From the NCBI RefSeq assembly GCF_018739865.1, contig NZ_JADOER010000004.1, positions 62,001 through 126,000 on the forward strand: DNA of 64,000 bases, given 5' to 3'. The DNA is from Leptothoe kymatousa TAU-MAC 1615. GTDB lineage: Bacteria > Cyanobacteriota > Cyanobacteriia > Phormidesmidales > Phormidesmidaceae. Shown in pieces: positions 35,543 to 45,707 of the stretch (position 1 is its first letter; every line of letters starts with the position of its first letter). Position numbers and translations under genes: made by a program. Under the pieces are notes generated by a model. It did no database searches. It was not told the DNA's origin and saw nothing but the letters and a program-made list of their open reading frames with translations.

Positions 35543-36868
35543 ATGACGGATCCACAGCAGCCTCATTCCACCTCACGCCGATCGGGTCGGCCTCGACGGC
35601 AACGTCGCCCCAAGCCATTCCCTTTGTCTAGGGGGGGTAGCAAAGACTCACCCAAAAGCAGGTCATCGCGTCAGCGTTCAACGCCGACGGGTCCTGCCAC
35701 GGGCATGTTTGGGGACATGGTCGATCCATCCCGCCATGTGCGTCGCAATCGCCGGGGGCGCTCTGCATGGCCACCCGAATCTAAGGCGTCCTTTTTTCCA
35801 AAGCTGCCAAAATCTTTGGTCTATGGCGTCCGGCTTTTAATTATTGGCTTAGGGGTGGCGGCGATTGCCGGCACCTTGCTGTCGGTGCTCACACCAGCGG
35901 ATGAATCCCTGGGCCAAGGAACGGCGGCTGAAGTGCGCTCGGCTGTGAATGCATCGGCCAATAAGGATGATGATGTGCTGGTGCGGAATCGGGAGCTAGC
36001 TACCTTAAAGGGGAGTTTAGCCGAACTGCAGGAGCTCATCCCTGAGCTAACCCCCACCGTCTATGTATTCGATTTGGATACCGGGGACTATGTAAATATG
36101 GCCGGTACGACGGCGGTGCCTGCTGCTAGCACGATTAAGTTACCGATTTTGGTGGCCTTTTTTAAGGCCGTGGATGATGGCCGCATTACCGTTGACCAAA
36201 CGCTGGTGATGCAATCTAGCCAGATCGCTCAGGGGTCTGGTGATATGCAGGTGCAGCCCCCTGGGACGCGCTACACCGCATTAGAAGTGGCCACCCAAAT
36301 GATCATTAATAGTGATAATACGGCCACCAATATGATGGTGGATTTGTTGGGGGGCGGCGCCTCCCTCAATCAGCAGTTTGTCGATTGGGGGCTGACGACG
36401 ACGGTCTTGAATAATCCCCTTCCAGATATTGAGGGCACCAACACCACCAGCGCTGAGGATCTAGTGCGGATGTTGGCCCACCTACATAAGGGAGACCTCC
36501 TGACCCTGCGCTCTCGAGATCGTGTGTTTAATATTTTGCAGCGTACTTACAACAAAAATCTGCTGCCATCGGGGGTGAATGAAGGCACGGTTAGCTATAA
36601 CAAAACTGGCGATATTGGCGAAGTCCTAGGGGATGTGGCCCTGATCGATGTGCCCAATGGTAAGCGCTATGCGATCGCAGCCCTGGTGCAGCGTCCCGAT
36701 AATGATGGCCGAGCCCGAGAATTGATTCGACGCATTTCTCAAATTGTTTATCAGACCATGGATGATGCAGTTTCTGTGATTAAGCCCGTATCGGGTGAGC
36801 GGCCCGCATCCACTGACCCCGCCTCCACACCGGGGGAACGATTGCCGGCGCCCGAAATTGCCCCCTAG
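35543..36868 (+). CDS. Class A beta-lactamase-like serine hydrolase, membrane anchored
   Basis: The protein has 441 residues. Residues 1-90 are basic and proline-rich (cytoplasmic), followed by one membrane helix (VYGVRLLIIGLGVAAIAGTL). The catalytic domain (about 165-410) has the class A motifs: STIK (S-x-x-K, in PAASTIKLPILVAFFKAVDD), SDN (INSDNTATNMMVDLLGG) and KTG (YNKTGDIGEV). In cyanobacteria these proteins are usually part of cell-wall metabolism rather than proven antibiotic resistance; which applies here is unknown. The unusual feature is the long charged cytoplasmic N-terminus. ATG at 35543. Confidence 0.82.
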   Translation: MTDPQQPHSTSRRSGRPRRQRRPKPFPLSRGGSKDSPKSRSSRQRSTPTGPATGMFGDMVDPSRHVRRNRRGRSAWPPESKASFFPKLPKSLVYGVRLLIIGLGVAAIAGTLLSVLTPADESLGQGTAAEVRSAVNASANKDDDVLVRNRELATLKGSLAELQELIPELTPTVYVFDLDTGDYVNMAGTTAVPAASTIKLPILVAFFKAVDDGRITVDQTLVMQSSQIAQGSGDMQVQPPGTRYTALEVATQMIINSDNTATNMMVDLLGGGASLNQQFVDWGLTTTVLNNPLPDIEGTNTTSAEDLVRMLAHLHKGDLLTLRSRDRVFNILQRTYNKNLLPSGVNEGTVSYNKTGDIGEVLGDVALIDVPNGKRYAIAALVQRPDNDGRARELIRRISQIVYQTMDDAVSVIKPVSGERPASTDPASTPGERLPAPEIAP

Positions 36869-37057
36869 TGGCATGCCCTAGGCCAACAAAATCATGCAGA
36901 GAATCACCAATATCTCAAAAATAATTCTGGATTAAACCCTGAAATAAAGGAAAACCTGTGGAGTCACAGTTGACAAGAACCCATCTTTGATACACTCTGT
37001 CAGACAAGTTCGGGGGTGTCCCATCTACACTCTGATACTGGCCAATGCGAGAGAAAT

Positions 37058-39883
37058 ATGAGCAACCCCCCTGTAGATATCCATCAGGTTAAAAAACTAG
37101 CTTCCACTGGCCATTTTCGTTCAATTGCCCTGTGGCTAAATTATCCCCTCGTTCCCCAGGCAATCTATGCCCAGGTACAGCCCCATGAAAAGTCTGGCTA
37201 CTTACAAGTTTTAATTGAATTTGAACGTCCACCCAGGCAAGACGCACTAATCCGTCTAATCTGCCATCGTATTTGTTTGCTCGAATCCAGCGTTATTCGT
37301 GGCGTGCATCTGGTTGGGCGTCAGGTAGGCATGCAGCAGCCTCTCTGGCAGCAACGGGTGCGTCTGGCAAAACGCCGTCGTTTTTCGGCTCCGGCGGTGG
37401 CCAATGGTGCAGTTCCTTCCAAGTCAGCGCCGCAGCCGTTGCATGCACCGCAGTCGGTCCATCCGCCCTCCCCACAGCCTTTGGCGAACGATGGCCAGCA
37501 GCCTGACCCCGTGCCACAAAACCCATCGGACTTAGTCACGGCTATTCCCTATGGGAGTGAAACCCTCGATACAGTTCCCTCGGCTCTAATTCCGCGCGAA
37601 TCCAGCCATTCCGACCGTCGTCGTCGTCGTCCACATCGCAGCACCGCTCCAGCGCCGGTAGTGCATATTCGCCCAGCGGATATCGATTCCACGCGCACGC
37701 CTTCCCTGCGCCGCCGTATCCAGCGCCGTCGCATGACGCTAATTCCAGGCGAAATTTTGGAACACCAGTTTAAATATCTGCGGGCTATTGTAATCACGGG
37801 GTCGGCGGCGGCGGCCTTTATCCTGGGCTGTGTGACCGAATCCGTCATGTTCAATCGGGGGCAAGTGGCTCAGTCCCCCGCACTGCCTGCTGTGGATGAG
37901 GGCTGGCGTGCATTGAGTGATGTGGAAGCTCAGGAAGTTGCCTACCGTTCTTCCATCCGCGAGCCGTCTGTGTCTGCAGCATTAGAGCCCGTTGCCGTGA
38001 TGCCTCACGAAGCGAACGATCCACAGGATCCCACTGTCACCCTTGTGTTTGGTGGTGATGTGGCTGTGGGTGATGTGCCTTTGCAAACGCCTGATGCGGT
38101 TGGTCAGGTGCTAGGAGACTTGGACATGTTTCGTGAAGCCGATGTCGCCATGGTGGGGTTGGGCAACTCCCTAGCCATGGCAGACACCTCTTTGCAAGAA
38201 ACCTACCTGGACCGTTCCCGGGCGGATGCGGTAAATTCCCTAGAACAAGGGGGGATTGATATTGTCAGTCTCACCGGAGACCACACCATGGACTTCGGTC
38301 GTCATGGTTTAACCGAAACCCTCGAATCCCTAGATAGTGCCGGGATATATCGAGTAGGTGCAGGGCGCAATAGCCAAGAGTCTCGGCGACCAGAAATTTT
38401 AGACGTTAAAGGGCAGCGAATTGCATATTTGAGCTACGCCCCCGAAGGAAGCTTTGGCGCAGACATTGATAAAGCTGGAGTTAACATCCAAGACAAAGCT
38501 GGCATCGTCGAAGATATTGCCGCATTGCGCCAAGCTGTGGATTGGGTGGTGGTTAACTATCGCTGGCATGGTGAGCTGGAAACCGAACCCAGTTGGAAGC
38601 AGATTAACCTTTCTAGAACGGCCATCGACGCCGGGGCAGATTTGGTTGTGGGGTATCACCCTAAGCAAGTCCAGGGGGCTGAATTATATAAGGCTCGGCC
38701 AATTGTCTACGCCTTAGGGGATTTTGTCTTTCAAGATGCTCCCTTGGAAAATCGAGATACGGCAACCCTGCGGGTTTCGCTGCGAGATCAGCAGATGAAG
38801 GTGGAATTTTTGCCCATCAGCATTCGTGATGCGCGGCCTAAGGAAGCCTCCATAGAAACGGCAAAAGCTATTTTGAAACAGATCCGTCAAGCCTCCGCCA
38901 CCTTTCCTTCACCCTTGAGGTTTCCAGCCATTTTAGAAGCAACTCCTCCCCAGGAGCCTCTGCTAAAGCCTGACAAAACATCGGCTCCCCTGAAGACCCT
39001 GGGGGAACTAGAGCCGTCTCAGGCCACCGAAACCTGGTCTGACCCGTGGACCGAAACCTGGACTGAAGATCAGCCGACGGATGCCGGCACGGTGGACTCG
39101 AATACGTGGGTGCCGGAGCAATATGAGCCGAATAGCTATGAATCAGGTGGCTATGAACCGGATAGCTATGGGCTAGATAACTATGAACTGGATGGCTATG
39201 ACCTAAATAGTCCAGAGGCTCCCAATATTCCGTCTGTGGATGCTGAAATGGCGACGCCTGAGTTCGAAGCGGAGGCAGAACTGCCGGCATCGGATTTGGA
39301 GGATCCATGGGGCGACCCCTATGACAACACGGTCAATATTAATGCCCCGGTTGGACCGTTAGATGGTTTTCAGGCTCAGCCTGATGCCTTCACCAACGAC
39401 TATGGCGCAGCTGATGATGTTGTAGATGATGCGCTGCCGCTACCAGAGAAGCCAGCGAACCCTTTACCGAAGGAAAATTTAGGGACCGAAGGGTTTTCCA
39501 ATCAAGATTCTGTTGTCCCTGATAGCATCCCGTCAGGAGATGCGGTTACTGAGGATGGTAGTTTCTTAGACGAGTCCATGGGCGGAGAAGAGCAGCCTGA
39601 TGAAGAGCTCGTTGTGCCTGTTGAGGAGCCTTTGCCGGGGTATGACTCTTTGCAAAACTGGGGGGAAAAGGAATCACCCCACAAGGAATTCAACCCGATT
39701 CAAGATCGCTTAAACAGCCTCAAACAAGATGGGCTTGATACTACATCGGATGAATGGGCGCCGATGTCGGCGGAACAGCCCCCTCTTCTAGAAGAGGACC
39801 CTCTGGAGGTAGATAAGTCTATCAAAGATACATCTGGTGCCATTTCCCCCCACGATGAGCCGTTGGTCGGTCCCCTGAGTTAG
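37058..39883 (+). CDS. CapA-family metallophosphatase-like protein with N-terminal domain and long tail
   Basis: The start is ATG 37058 (941 residues); the frame opens at a GTG 42 bp upstream without support. Residues 1-105 form an unidentified cytoplasmic domain (STGHFRSIALWLNYPLVPQA). An Arg-rich linker and one helix (about 240-265, IVITGSAAAAFILGCVTES) follow. The CapA domain (about 320-610) has VTLVFGGDVAVGD, DIVSLTGDHTMDFGRHGL, VVNYRWHGELE and DLVVGYHPKQVQG, the metal-binding pattern of PGA_cap proteins. The last 320 residues are acidic and Pro/Glu-rich, including Tyr-containing repeats (YEPNSYESGGYEPDSYG). Role in capsule or polymer synthesis is inference. Confidence 0.8.
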   Translation: MSNPPVDIHQVKKLASTGHFRSIALWLNYPLVPQAIYAQVQPHEKSGYLQVLIEFERPPRQDALIRLICHRICLLESSVIRGVHLVGRQVGMQQPLWQQRVRLAKRRRFSAPAVANGAVPSKSAPQPLHAPQSVHPPSPQPLANDGQQPDPVPQNPSDLVTAIPYGSETLDTVPSALIPRESSHSDRRRRRPHRSTAPAPVVHIRPADIDSTRTPSLRRRIQRRRMTLIPGEILEHQFKYLRAIVITGSAAAAFILGCVTESVMFNRGQVAQSPALPAVDEGWRALSDVEAQEVAYRSSIREPSVSAALEPVAVMPHEANDPQDPTVTLVFGGDVAVGDVPLQTPDAVGQVLGDLDMFREADVAMVGLGNSLAMADTSLQETYLDRSRADAVNSLEQGGIDIVSLTGDHTMDFGRHGLTETLESLDSAGIYRVGAGRNSQESRRPEILDVKGQRIAYLSYAPEGSFGADIDKAGVNIQDKAGIVEDIAALRQAVDWVVVNYRWHGELETEPSWKQINLSRTAIDAGADLVVGYHPKQVQGAELYKARPIVYALGDFVFQDAPLENRDTATLRVSLRDQQMKVEFLPISIRDARPKEASIETAKAILKQIRQASATFPSPLRFPAILEATPPQEPLLKPDKTSAPLKTLGELEPSQATETWSDPWTETWTEDQPTDAGTVDSNTWVPEQYEPNSYESGGYEPDSYGLDNYELDGYDLNSPEAPNIPSVDAEMATPEFEAEAELPASDLEDPWGDPYDNTVNINAPVGPLDGFQAQPDAFTNDYGAADDVVDDALPLPEKPANPLPKENLGTEGFSNQDSVVPDSIPSGDAVTEDGSFLDESMGGEEQPDEELVVPVEEPLPGYDSLQNWGEKESPHKEFNPIQDRLNSLKQDGLDTTSDEWAPMSAEQPPLLEEDPLEVDKSIKDTSGAISPHDEPLVGPLS

Positions 39884-40402
39884 GAAAACGCGCTCGGTTT
39901 ATACCTATTTTGGTGTCTTGCTGTGTAGAAGAAGGCACATAGGTTGGTGCTGTGTTCGTAATTATCAAAAACCAACGTGTAATTAAAAGCTACATACGTA
40001 TGAATGTAGCTTATGTATCAGTGGACAAATTTGGACAGATTCCATAAAAAAAATCCCCTCGGGATGACATCCGTGAATACCCTTATTCTACAAAGGTTTT
40101 CTGGCGTAGATATCGGTCTATTTACGCAGATTTTAGTACACCTGAACTCAGTATTTCTACTGTGTTTGGATACAAGGGGTTTACCACATCGTAAAAGATT
40201 CAGGTATACTTTTACTTCCCACCTGGATCCTTGTAGAAATCTTAAAAATCAGGGTAAGCGCGTAGCATTTTGAGGCAAAAGACACATTCCTGAGCCGTTT
40301 TATACTGATATCGTTCAGTGGCTCGGAAGAAAGAACATAGGCAGGTCAATACTCGTATGACCTCCTTTCGATGTTGTAATCTTTGTGAGATTTATAACCG
40401 CT
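39884..40402. other. 519-bp intergenic region upstream of the XRE gene
   Basis: An 86-codon frame occurs here but has no recognisable features and is probably not a gene. A 9-bp hairpin AAGCTACAT (39987-39995) and its complement (40004-40012) may terminate the capA-like transcript. The remainder should carry the promoter of the small XRE gene. Confidence 0.35.
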
Positions 40403-40648
40403 ATGGGAAGGGCAGGAAAAGCACTTAAGCATGTACTGACTCAGTACGGAATTAGTCAAAATCGTTTGGCTGTAACAATGGGCGTCGCCCGTTCAACTGT
40501 TAATCAATGGGTCAATGAAGTTAGCGATCCGCTAGCTGATTCGGTCCCGGAGATTATTGTGGCATTGGAAACCTTAGAGCCAGCTGCGGCAAATATTTTC
40601 CTTAGTATGTACTTGGAAAGAGGCGCTGAAGCAGCTGCTGAACGTTAG
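40403..40648 (+). CDS. Small XRE-family helix-turn-helix protein
   Basis: From the ATG at 40403 the protein has 81 residues. Residues about 5-65 form an XRE-type helix-turn-helix: LKHVLTQYGISQNRLAVTMG and VARSTVNQWVNEVSDPLADS, with the recognition helix at STVNQW. A short Ala/Glu-rich tail follows (ERGAEAAAER). The frame extends six codons upstream to a GTG. It is converging with the Ig-like gene. Very similar small regulators are conserved in cyanobacteria; the target genes are not known. Confidence 0.8.
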   Translation: MGRAGKALKHVLTQYGISQNRLAVTMGVARSTVNQWVNEVSDPLADSVPEIIVALETLEPAAANIFLSMYLERGAEAAAER

Positions 40649-40678
40649 AAACTTTAGAGCACAAAACTAAGCTGTTAC

Positions 40679-42148
40679 TTAGGGAATCCAGGTGGGATTG
40701 AGGCCTGCAAAGGGAAGCGCCTGAGGCTCAATGGGCTGCGGTCGCTTGCTAAGGCGAGCTTCAGATGTTTGATACAGGGGTAACAGCCAAAGTTTAGAAG
40801 TTGCGATCGCAACACCATCATCTACAATCGCCGAATTGTCTGCACCCGGTGTAATTTCGTCATACAAGATAGCCAAGCCGTCCGGGGCGAGGCTCATATG
40901 ACTTGATGGTTGTGGAGGCAGTTGCCGCAGCTCCTCCACATCGCCTGTTTGCAGATTCACAACGGTGATAGACGGTTGTACCTGATAGGTTTCAGCTTCT
41001 ATCAGTTCGCTTGTGAGGCAAAACAAAAGCTCATTGGTAGGGTCAAATTGCGCGTCTAATATTGCCCCTGTGACATTGAGGATGGGCGTTTCATCGCCCT
41101 GATTAGATACCCAAAACAATGTTTGGGTATATCGTTTTTCAGGATCATCCTGGTTGAAGCTAACCATGGCCGCTGCAGCGCCATTGCTAGCTACATCCAT
41201 GACTAGTCCATATTCAGGCAAAAAATCTAAGGTTTCTCCACTTTGCTCATCCTGAGCATTATTTAAGGCGATAACGGCCGTCCCTTGCCCCTGTTGTAGT
41301 AGCAGGGACTGGCTGTCCGGAGCGATAATAAAATCGCCGCCAGGTTCAGTTTCTAATCGTCGAGGCGCCTGTCCTTGGGTAATCACCCAGGGACCGAAGT
41401 CCCCTGGGTTGTCTCGACCAACGCGCTGTACAACAATAGTTTGACCATCTAAGGACAGATCAAATTTCAAATTTTGATAGTCCTGATTATCTAATACGGT
41501 TTCGATATTGCCACTGGCTTGAGATGTTTCTCCTAAGCCGGTGGTTACTGTATATAGCTGTTGATCTTGTTGGCCACTTTGTCCCGGTTCAAGGGCTGCC
41601 AAGAGAATGCGATCGCCCTGACTGTAGGGCTTGTAGTCGAGGATGGTCCATCCTTCTGGAGTTAGGGCCGTTTGGGACTGATCGCTCAAGTTATAAAGCA
41701 TGAGTCGGCCCTGTTCGTCGCCCTCAACACCGATGTAAACAAAGGAGCGCTGACGGGAGGTGAAGGTAGCCTCAAAAGGGGTGAACTTCGCGGATGCCCC
41801 ACTAAACCGATCGCTCGCTACGGGTAAACTCACCTTAAAATCGCTGCCGTAGGGCGCTGGAAAATTTAATGTGTAGGCCATGCGCCGTCCGGCCCAGCTA
41901 AAACGACCGGGCAATGGGGGCTCAATGGTTAAATTTTCCTCTACGCTCGCCTGGTCCATGGGACGGCTAAAGGTCATCAGAAAAGAGGTGTCTTCAACGC
42001 CAATTTTCTGGTTGTCCCAGCTAAATTCTCTTACCTTAGATGCAGCTGGACCGCCAAAAAGCACCATGCCAGCCATAATCACTGCCAGTAGGACCATGAG
42101 GGCCTGGGCTAAACGATCCAGAGGCTGGCGACGACGAAATTTGGTCAT
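40679..42148 (-). CDS. Membrane-anchored protein with Ig-like and beta-propeller domains
   Basis: From the ATG at 42148 the protein has 489 residues. A basic N-terminus, one membrane helix (ALMVLLAVIMAGMVLFGG) and an Ig-like domain with SFLMTFSRPMDQASVEENL and a following RFSWAGRRMAYTLNFP are the SbsA/Big_5 pattern. From about residue 140 there are TolB/WD-like propeller repeats (GRLMLYNLSDQSQTALTPEG; IIAPDSQSLLLQQGQG). The ATG is one base after the stop of the TIGR03943 gene, so it is the third member of a minus-strand operon. Probably periplasmic, function unknown. Confidence 0.78.
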   Translation of the reverse strand: MTKFRRRQPLDRLAQALMVLLAVIMAGMVLFGGPAASKVREFSWDNQKIGVEDTSFLMTFSRPMDQASVEENLTIEPPLPGRFSWAGRRMAYTLNFPAPYGSDFKVSLPVASDRFSGASAKFTPFEATFTSRQRSFVYIGVEGDEQGRLMLYNLSDQSQTALTPEGWTILDYKPYSQGDRILLAALEPGQSGQQDQQLYTVTTGLGETSQASGNIETVLDNQDYQNLKFDLSLDGQTIVVQRVGRDNPGDFGPWVITQGQAPRRLETEPGGDFIIAPDSQSLLLQQGQGTAVIALNNAQDEQSGETLDFLPEYGLVMDVASNGAAAAMVSFNQDDPEKRYTQTLFWVSNQGDETPILNVTGAILDAQFDPTNELLFCLTSELIEAETYQVQPSITVVNLQTGDVEELRQLPPQPSSHMSLAPDGLAILYDEITPGADNSAIVDDGVAIATSKLWLLPLYQTSEARLSKRPQPIEPQALPFAGLNPTWIP

Positions 42149-42149
42149 C

Positions 42150-42950
42150 TTAATACTCGTAGGGGTTGCGGGGTTCGGGGATGGTTTCAATCTTAGTGGG
42201 CTCGATGGTGAGCTGACGCTGGCCATCGATGGTAGCGGTCACCATTTTGCCTTCAATATCTAGCCAGCTATCAGGGTTGTAAGCCTGGCGCGATACCGCT
42301 AGCTGCACCGGTAAACCAACCGGATAAGCGTCTGCAGCACAGCAGGTTAAAACAAATCGTGACACCATTAAATAGTCTTCGGGCCAGGTATCTGGATGAA
42401 TGACAAAGCCTGATACTTTAACGTTTTGACCCGTATAAGCATCGGGCTCAGGATAAACGTTAAGAGTGCGAATCCAATCGATGATGGTCCTTTCATCGGA
42501 GGAGGTTTGTCGAACGAAACGTTGGGGTTGAGACCGGGTCATGGTGAGGGTGTCCGAAACCCCCCGTTGGATGGCCGTATCACTGGCAAAGGCTCGCGGC
42601 GTATAGATTAGGCCTAGAACTGCCACCGCTAATAGAATGAGGCTACTGATCTGGGGCGGTAGCAAGGTGGTATGGCCGGGGGCTGGCTGCACCCGTCGCT
42701 GTCCTTTGATGGTTTTGATCAGCTTGAACAGGGCCATGGCCAACAGCACCATGGCGGCCCCATTGGCTAGCCACATATAGTCTGGGTGCAGTAATAGGAA
42801 GAGTTTGCCGGTTATCCAATATCGAAATAGGGTCAAACTCCAAGCCGCTAAAACAGCCACATCTAGCCACTGTTGATTGAACCAAGGTTTCTGGGGTGAG
42901 CGCTTGGGGGTCTTTTTCTTGCGTGGTTTGCGGTTTCGTCTAGCTGACAT
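42150..42950 (-). CDS. TIGR03943/DUF1980 family membrane protein
   Basis: The protein has 266 residues. A strongly basic start (RRNRKPRKKKTPKRSPQKP), three hydrophobic segments, and a C-terminal soluble domain with NVKVSGFVIHP, the conserved CCAADAYPVGLPVQL and DSWLDIEGKM are characteristic of the TIGR03943 family. These proteins are encoded with the UPF0718-type permease, as here (coding regions overlap by 11 bp), and probably act with it in transport, possibly of metal ions; the substrate is not established. The Cys-Cys pair may bind metal. Confidence 0.83.
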   Translation of the reverse strand: MSARRNRKPRKKKTPKRSPQKPWFNQQWLDVAVLAAWSLTLFRYWITGKLFLLLHPDYMWLANGAAMVLLAMALFKLIKTIKGQRRVQPAPGHTTLLPPQISSLILLAVAVLGLIYTPRAFASDTAIQRGVSDTLTMTRSQPQRFVRQTSSDERTIIDWIRTLNVYPEPDAYTGQNVKVSGFVIHPDTWPEDYLMVSRFVLTCCAADAYPVGLPVQLAVSRQAYNPDSWLDIEGKMVTATIDGQRQLTIEPTKIETIPEPRNPYEY

Positions 42951-43935
42951 AGAGATTCATAAATAGGGTCAAAATAAAGCACATTTGTGCGCCCAAAATA
43001 AAAATGTAGAAAATGGCCCTAGGTTTAAAGAGGGTCATGAGCAACCCGATGTTTTTTAGGTCAATCATGGGCCCAAAGACCAGAAATGCTAGCTGTGAGC
43101 CGGTGGTAAAGGTGGATGCGAAGGATAGGGCAAAAAATGAATCTACGGTGGAACAAATAGAGACCACGGCGGCGAGCACCATCATTGCGATGATGGACGT
43201 AATAAAGTTTTGCCCCAGGGCTAAAATCCAGTCCCTTGGGATGGCTACCTGCACAAACGCCGCGATCGCACTGCCTAACACTAAAACCGCACCCAGTTCC
43301 TTGAGCTCTTGGATCATGTTATCCACCACCAGCTGAAGCTTTGTGGCCAAAGGTTGATCTGGTTTTTGAGCTAGCACTGCCGCCGGATCATCTAGCTGGA
43401 TTGCGGCCCCATCGGTTTGTAAAAGATACGTCCCCGAGCGCAGTAGCGGATTCACCTGTTCTTTTTTTTGTACCTGGGGCATCTGTCTCACCACGGCGTT
43501 TTGCAGAATGGGGCGCAAATCTTTTTGCCGACTAAACACCCAGGCAATGGTGACAGCAATGATTAATGTAAAAATGACCCTGAGAAAAACAATCTCTGGC
43601 TGATCGCGAAACGCCACCCAGGTGGCCCAAAAGACAACCGGATTAATGGTGGGTGCGGCCAACAAAAAACCGACCGCGACCGAAGCAGGCGCCCCTTGAA
43701 CAATGAGGCGTCGTGCCACGGGCACATTGCCGCATTCACACACCGGAAAGAAGACGCCCATTAAGCTACCGGCCAAGGCCCCCATCAATGGGCCCTTGGG
43801 TAGCAGTTTGATCAACGTGCGTTCATCAACAAAGAACAATAGCAAGCTGGAAAACGTGACGCCAATTAGCAAGAATGGAATAGCCTCCACCAACAAGCTA
43901 AAGAAAAGCGTTAGTCCATTGCTGAGTTGTTCCAT
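42940..43935 (-). CDS. UPF0718/DUF318-type permease
   Basis: This 331-residue protein has about eight to ten hydrophobic segments. GVFFPVCECGNVPVARRLIV contains the conserved CECGxxPxxR motif, and FLLAAPTINPVVFWATWVAF is a repeat-type sequence typical of the YraQ/DUF318 permeases. The ATG at 43935 starts the first gene of a three-gene operon with TIGR03943 and Ig-like/propeller products. Substrate unknown. Confidence 0.84.
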   Translation of the reverse strand: MEQLSNGLTLFFSLLVEAIPFLLIGVTFSSLLLFFVDERTLIKLLPKGPLMGALAGSLMGVFFPVCECGNVPVARRLIVQGAPASVAVGFLLAAPTINPVVFWATWVAFRDQPEIVFLRVIFTLIIAVTIAWVFSRQKDLRPILQNAVVRQMPQVQKKEQVNPLLRSGTYLLQTDGAAIQLDDPAAVLAQKPDQPLATKLQLVVDNMIQELKELGAVLVLGSAIAAFVQVAIPRDWILALGQNFITSIIAMMVLAAVVSICSTVDSFFALSFASTFTTGSQLAFLVFGPMIDLKNIGLLMTLFKPRAIFYIFILGAQMCFILTLFMNLYVS

Positions 43936-44044
43936 AAATAGTGCAATTGTGAGTTCTCTATCGCTGAGCAGCTATTCTACAGGAGCATCAAGCCTTCAGC
44001 TGCACCAATGCTAAGCGGATGGATAAAAAATCTAATTGTGTGCT

Positions 44045-44758
44045 CTACCAAAGGCACACTTTACTGACACTGATATTGCCAGAAAAACAAACATCAACAT
44101 CGGCTCCCGGGTCGCGTCGCCGGTTTTTATACGTGCCAGTATAGCGAAATTGACCTGCCTCTAGGCTAGATTCTGTGGGTAATGGCTGGGTGCAAACCGG
44201 GCAAAAGACAATGTCGGGCTCTGTTTGCGATGGGGAATTGAGCGGTAGGTTCACATTCCAAAACTGACCGGCTGCAATGGGTTTGTCCATGAGCACTTTT
44301 AAGACCCGGGCGGTTTGGTGGGTGGCTCTTTCCCAATCAATGGGGATACTCTGGTTTTTGTACTGGGAAAAAGAAATGGCTGGCACCCTTAGAAGAGTTG
44401 CCTCCCGGGCCGCTGCGACGGTACCTGAAACGTAGATGTCGGCCCCCAGGTTGCCACCGCTGTTGATGCCCGATAGCAGCCAATTTAGTTTTGGATAGAG
44501 GTGGTGGGCCACCCGGGTGCAGTCGGCGGGAGTGCCGCCCAGGGCATATCTCTGGGGAGCTTGCTGTTTGACGTCGATGGCGCAGTTGCCTCGGTTAATT
44601 TGGTGGCTACAGCCAGATAAGTGTTGGTCTGGGGCCACAACACCAATGGTGGTGTCGTCTGAGATGCTGGCAATTGCCTGGTAGAGTGCTTCGATACCTG
44701 GAGCATCAATGCCATCATCGTTGGTGAGAACGATATTGGTCAAAACTTTGTGGGGCAT
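44045..44758 (-). CDS. surE: 5'/3'-nucleotidase SurE
   Basis: From the ATG at 44758 the protein has 237 residues; the GTG at 44779 overlaps the dapF stop in a GTGA coupling arrangement and would add seven residues. LTNDDGIDAPGIEALYQAI (metal-binding DD), LSGCSHQINRG and WLLSGINSGGNLGADIYVSG with the conserved Ser and Asn ligands are SurE motifs. It dephosphorylates nucleoside monophosphates and possibly exopolyphosphate in the cytoplasm. The gene follows dapF. Confidence 0.9.
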   Translation of the reverse strand: MPHKVLTNIVLTNDDGIDAPGIEALYQAIASISDDTTIGVVAPDQHLSGCSHQINRGNCAIDVKQQAPQRYALGGTPADCTRVAHHLYPKLNWLLSGINSGGNLGADIYVSGTVAAAREATLLRVPAISFSQYKNQSIPIDWERATHQTARVLKVLMDKPIAAGQFWNVNLPLNSPSQTEPDIVFCPVCTQPLPTESSLEAGQFRYTGTYKNRRRDPGADVDVCFSGNISVSKVCLW

Positions 44759-44775
44759 GGGACGTTCACAGTGAC

Positions 44776-45627
44776 TCACAAAATGGCGTCACCTGTAAAT
44801 ACCCGCACTGCAGGCCCCGTCATATAGATGTGATTGTTGCTGGCCGACCATTCAATTTGGAGGGGACCGCCTGGCAGCTCAACGGTGGCTTTGCGATCGC
44901 ATTTGCCATTGAGCACCGCTGCCACCAACGAGGCACAGGCCCCTGTGCCACAGGCCAGTGTGGGCCCTGCCCCCCGCTCCCATACCCTCATTTTTAGATA
45001 GTCCGAGCGCACCACCTGGATAAATTCCGCATTGGTGCGTTGGGGAAACGCCCCATGGGTTTCAACCAAAGGCCCAACGACCGCTAAGGGGACCGCATCC
45101 GTATTGTCGACAAAGGTAATGCAGTGGGGATTGCCCATGCTGACGCAGGTGACCTGATAGGTGTCATCCCCCACGGCTAGGGGCACATCAATGGCTTTCT
45201 CCCCTGGTAAGGTGGTTGGAATTTCGGCGGCCATCAGGCGAGGTTCGCCCATATCCACCGTGATCTGACCGTCGGGCTGGAGCGTGGGCACAATTTGCCC
45301 GGCCAAGGTGTGGATGGTGTAGCGATGGGGCCGCTGCCGGGGGTGTCCAGCGGCCGTGTCCAAATCGGCTAGGTATTGCGCCATGCAACGAATGCCGTTG
45401 CCACACATTTCGGGTTCTGAGCCGTCGGAATTAAAAATCCGCATGGTGTAATCTGCACCGGCTTCGCCAGGGAGGGCAAAAATGACGCCGTCGGCGCCAA
45501 TGCCGGTATTGCGATCGCATAGCTGAATCGCTTGTGTAGGGGTTAAAAGCGGCGCTGTCTGGTGACGATTATCCACCAAGATAAAATCATTACCCAGACC
45601 GTGATACTTACTAAAGGGGAGACCCAT
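44776..45627 (-). CDS. dapF: Diaminopimelate epimerase
   Basis: The protein has 283 residues. [19 protein letters not shown] starts the protein, [20 protein letters not shown] carries the first catalytic Cys and [20 protein letters not shown] the second. The enzyme interconverts LL- and meso-diaminopimelate for lysine and peptidoglycan synthesis. It is divergent from hfq (80-bp gap), a neighbourhood conserved in cyanobacteria, and overlaps surE. Confidence 0.94.
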   Translation of the reverse strand: MGLPFSKYHGLGNDFILVDNRHQTAPLLTPTQAIQLCDRNTGIGADGVIFALPGEAGADYTMRIFNSDGSEPEMCGNGIRCMAQYLADLDTAAGHPRQRPHRYTIHTLAGQIVPTLQPDGQITVDMGEPRLMAAEIPTTLPGEKAIDVPLAVGDDTYQVTCVSMGNPHCITFVDNTDAVPLAVVGPLVETHGAFPQRTNAEFIQVVRSDYLKMRVWERGAGPTLACGTGACASLVAAVLNGKCDRKATVELPGGPLQIEWSASNNHIYMTGPAVRVFTGDAIL

Positions 45628-45707
45628 GGCGTGGGGAAATATGGGTGAACGGTGTACCCGAAGTAGTATAGACCGGGTACGTTATTACTGTTTCATCTGA
45701 GATTGCC

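Noticed and set aside
37293-37854. Minus-strand frames opposite the CapA-like gene
   Set aside because: Arg/Ala-rich shadows of a proline/arginine-rich linker, with no independent signal.
40013-40273. 86-codon frame between the CapA-like and XRE genes
   Set aside because: Starts at a hairpin, no family resemblance and atypical composition.
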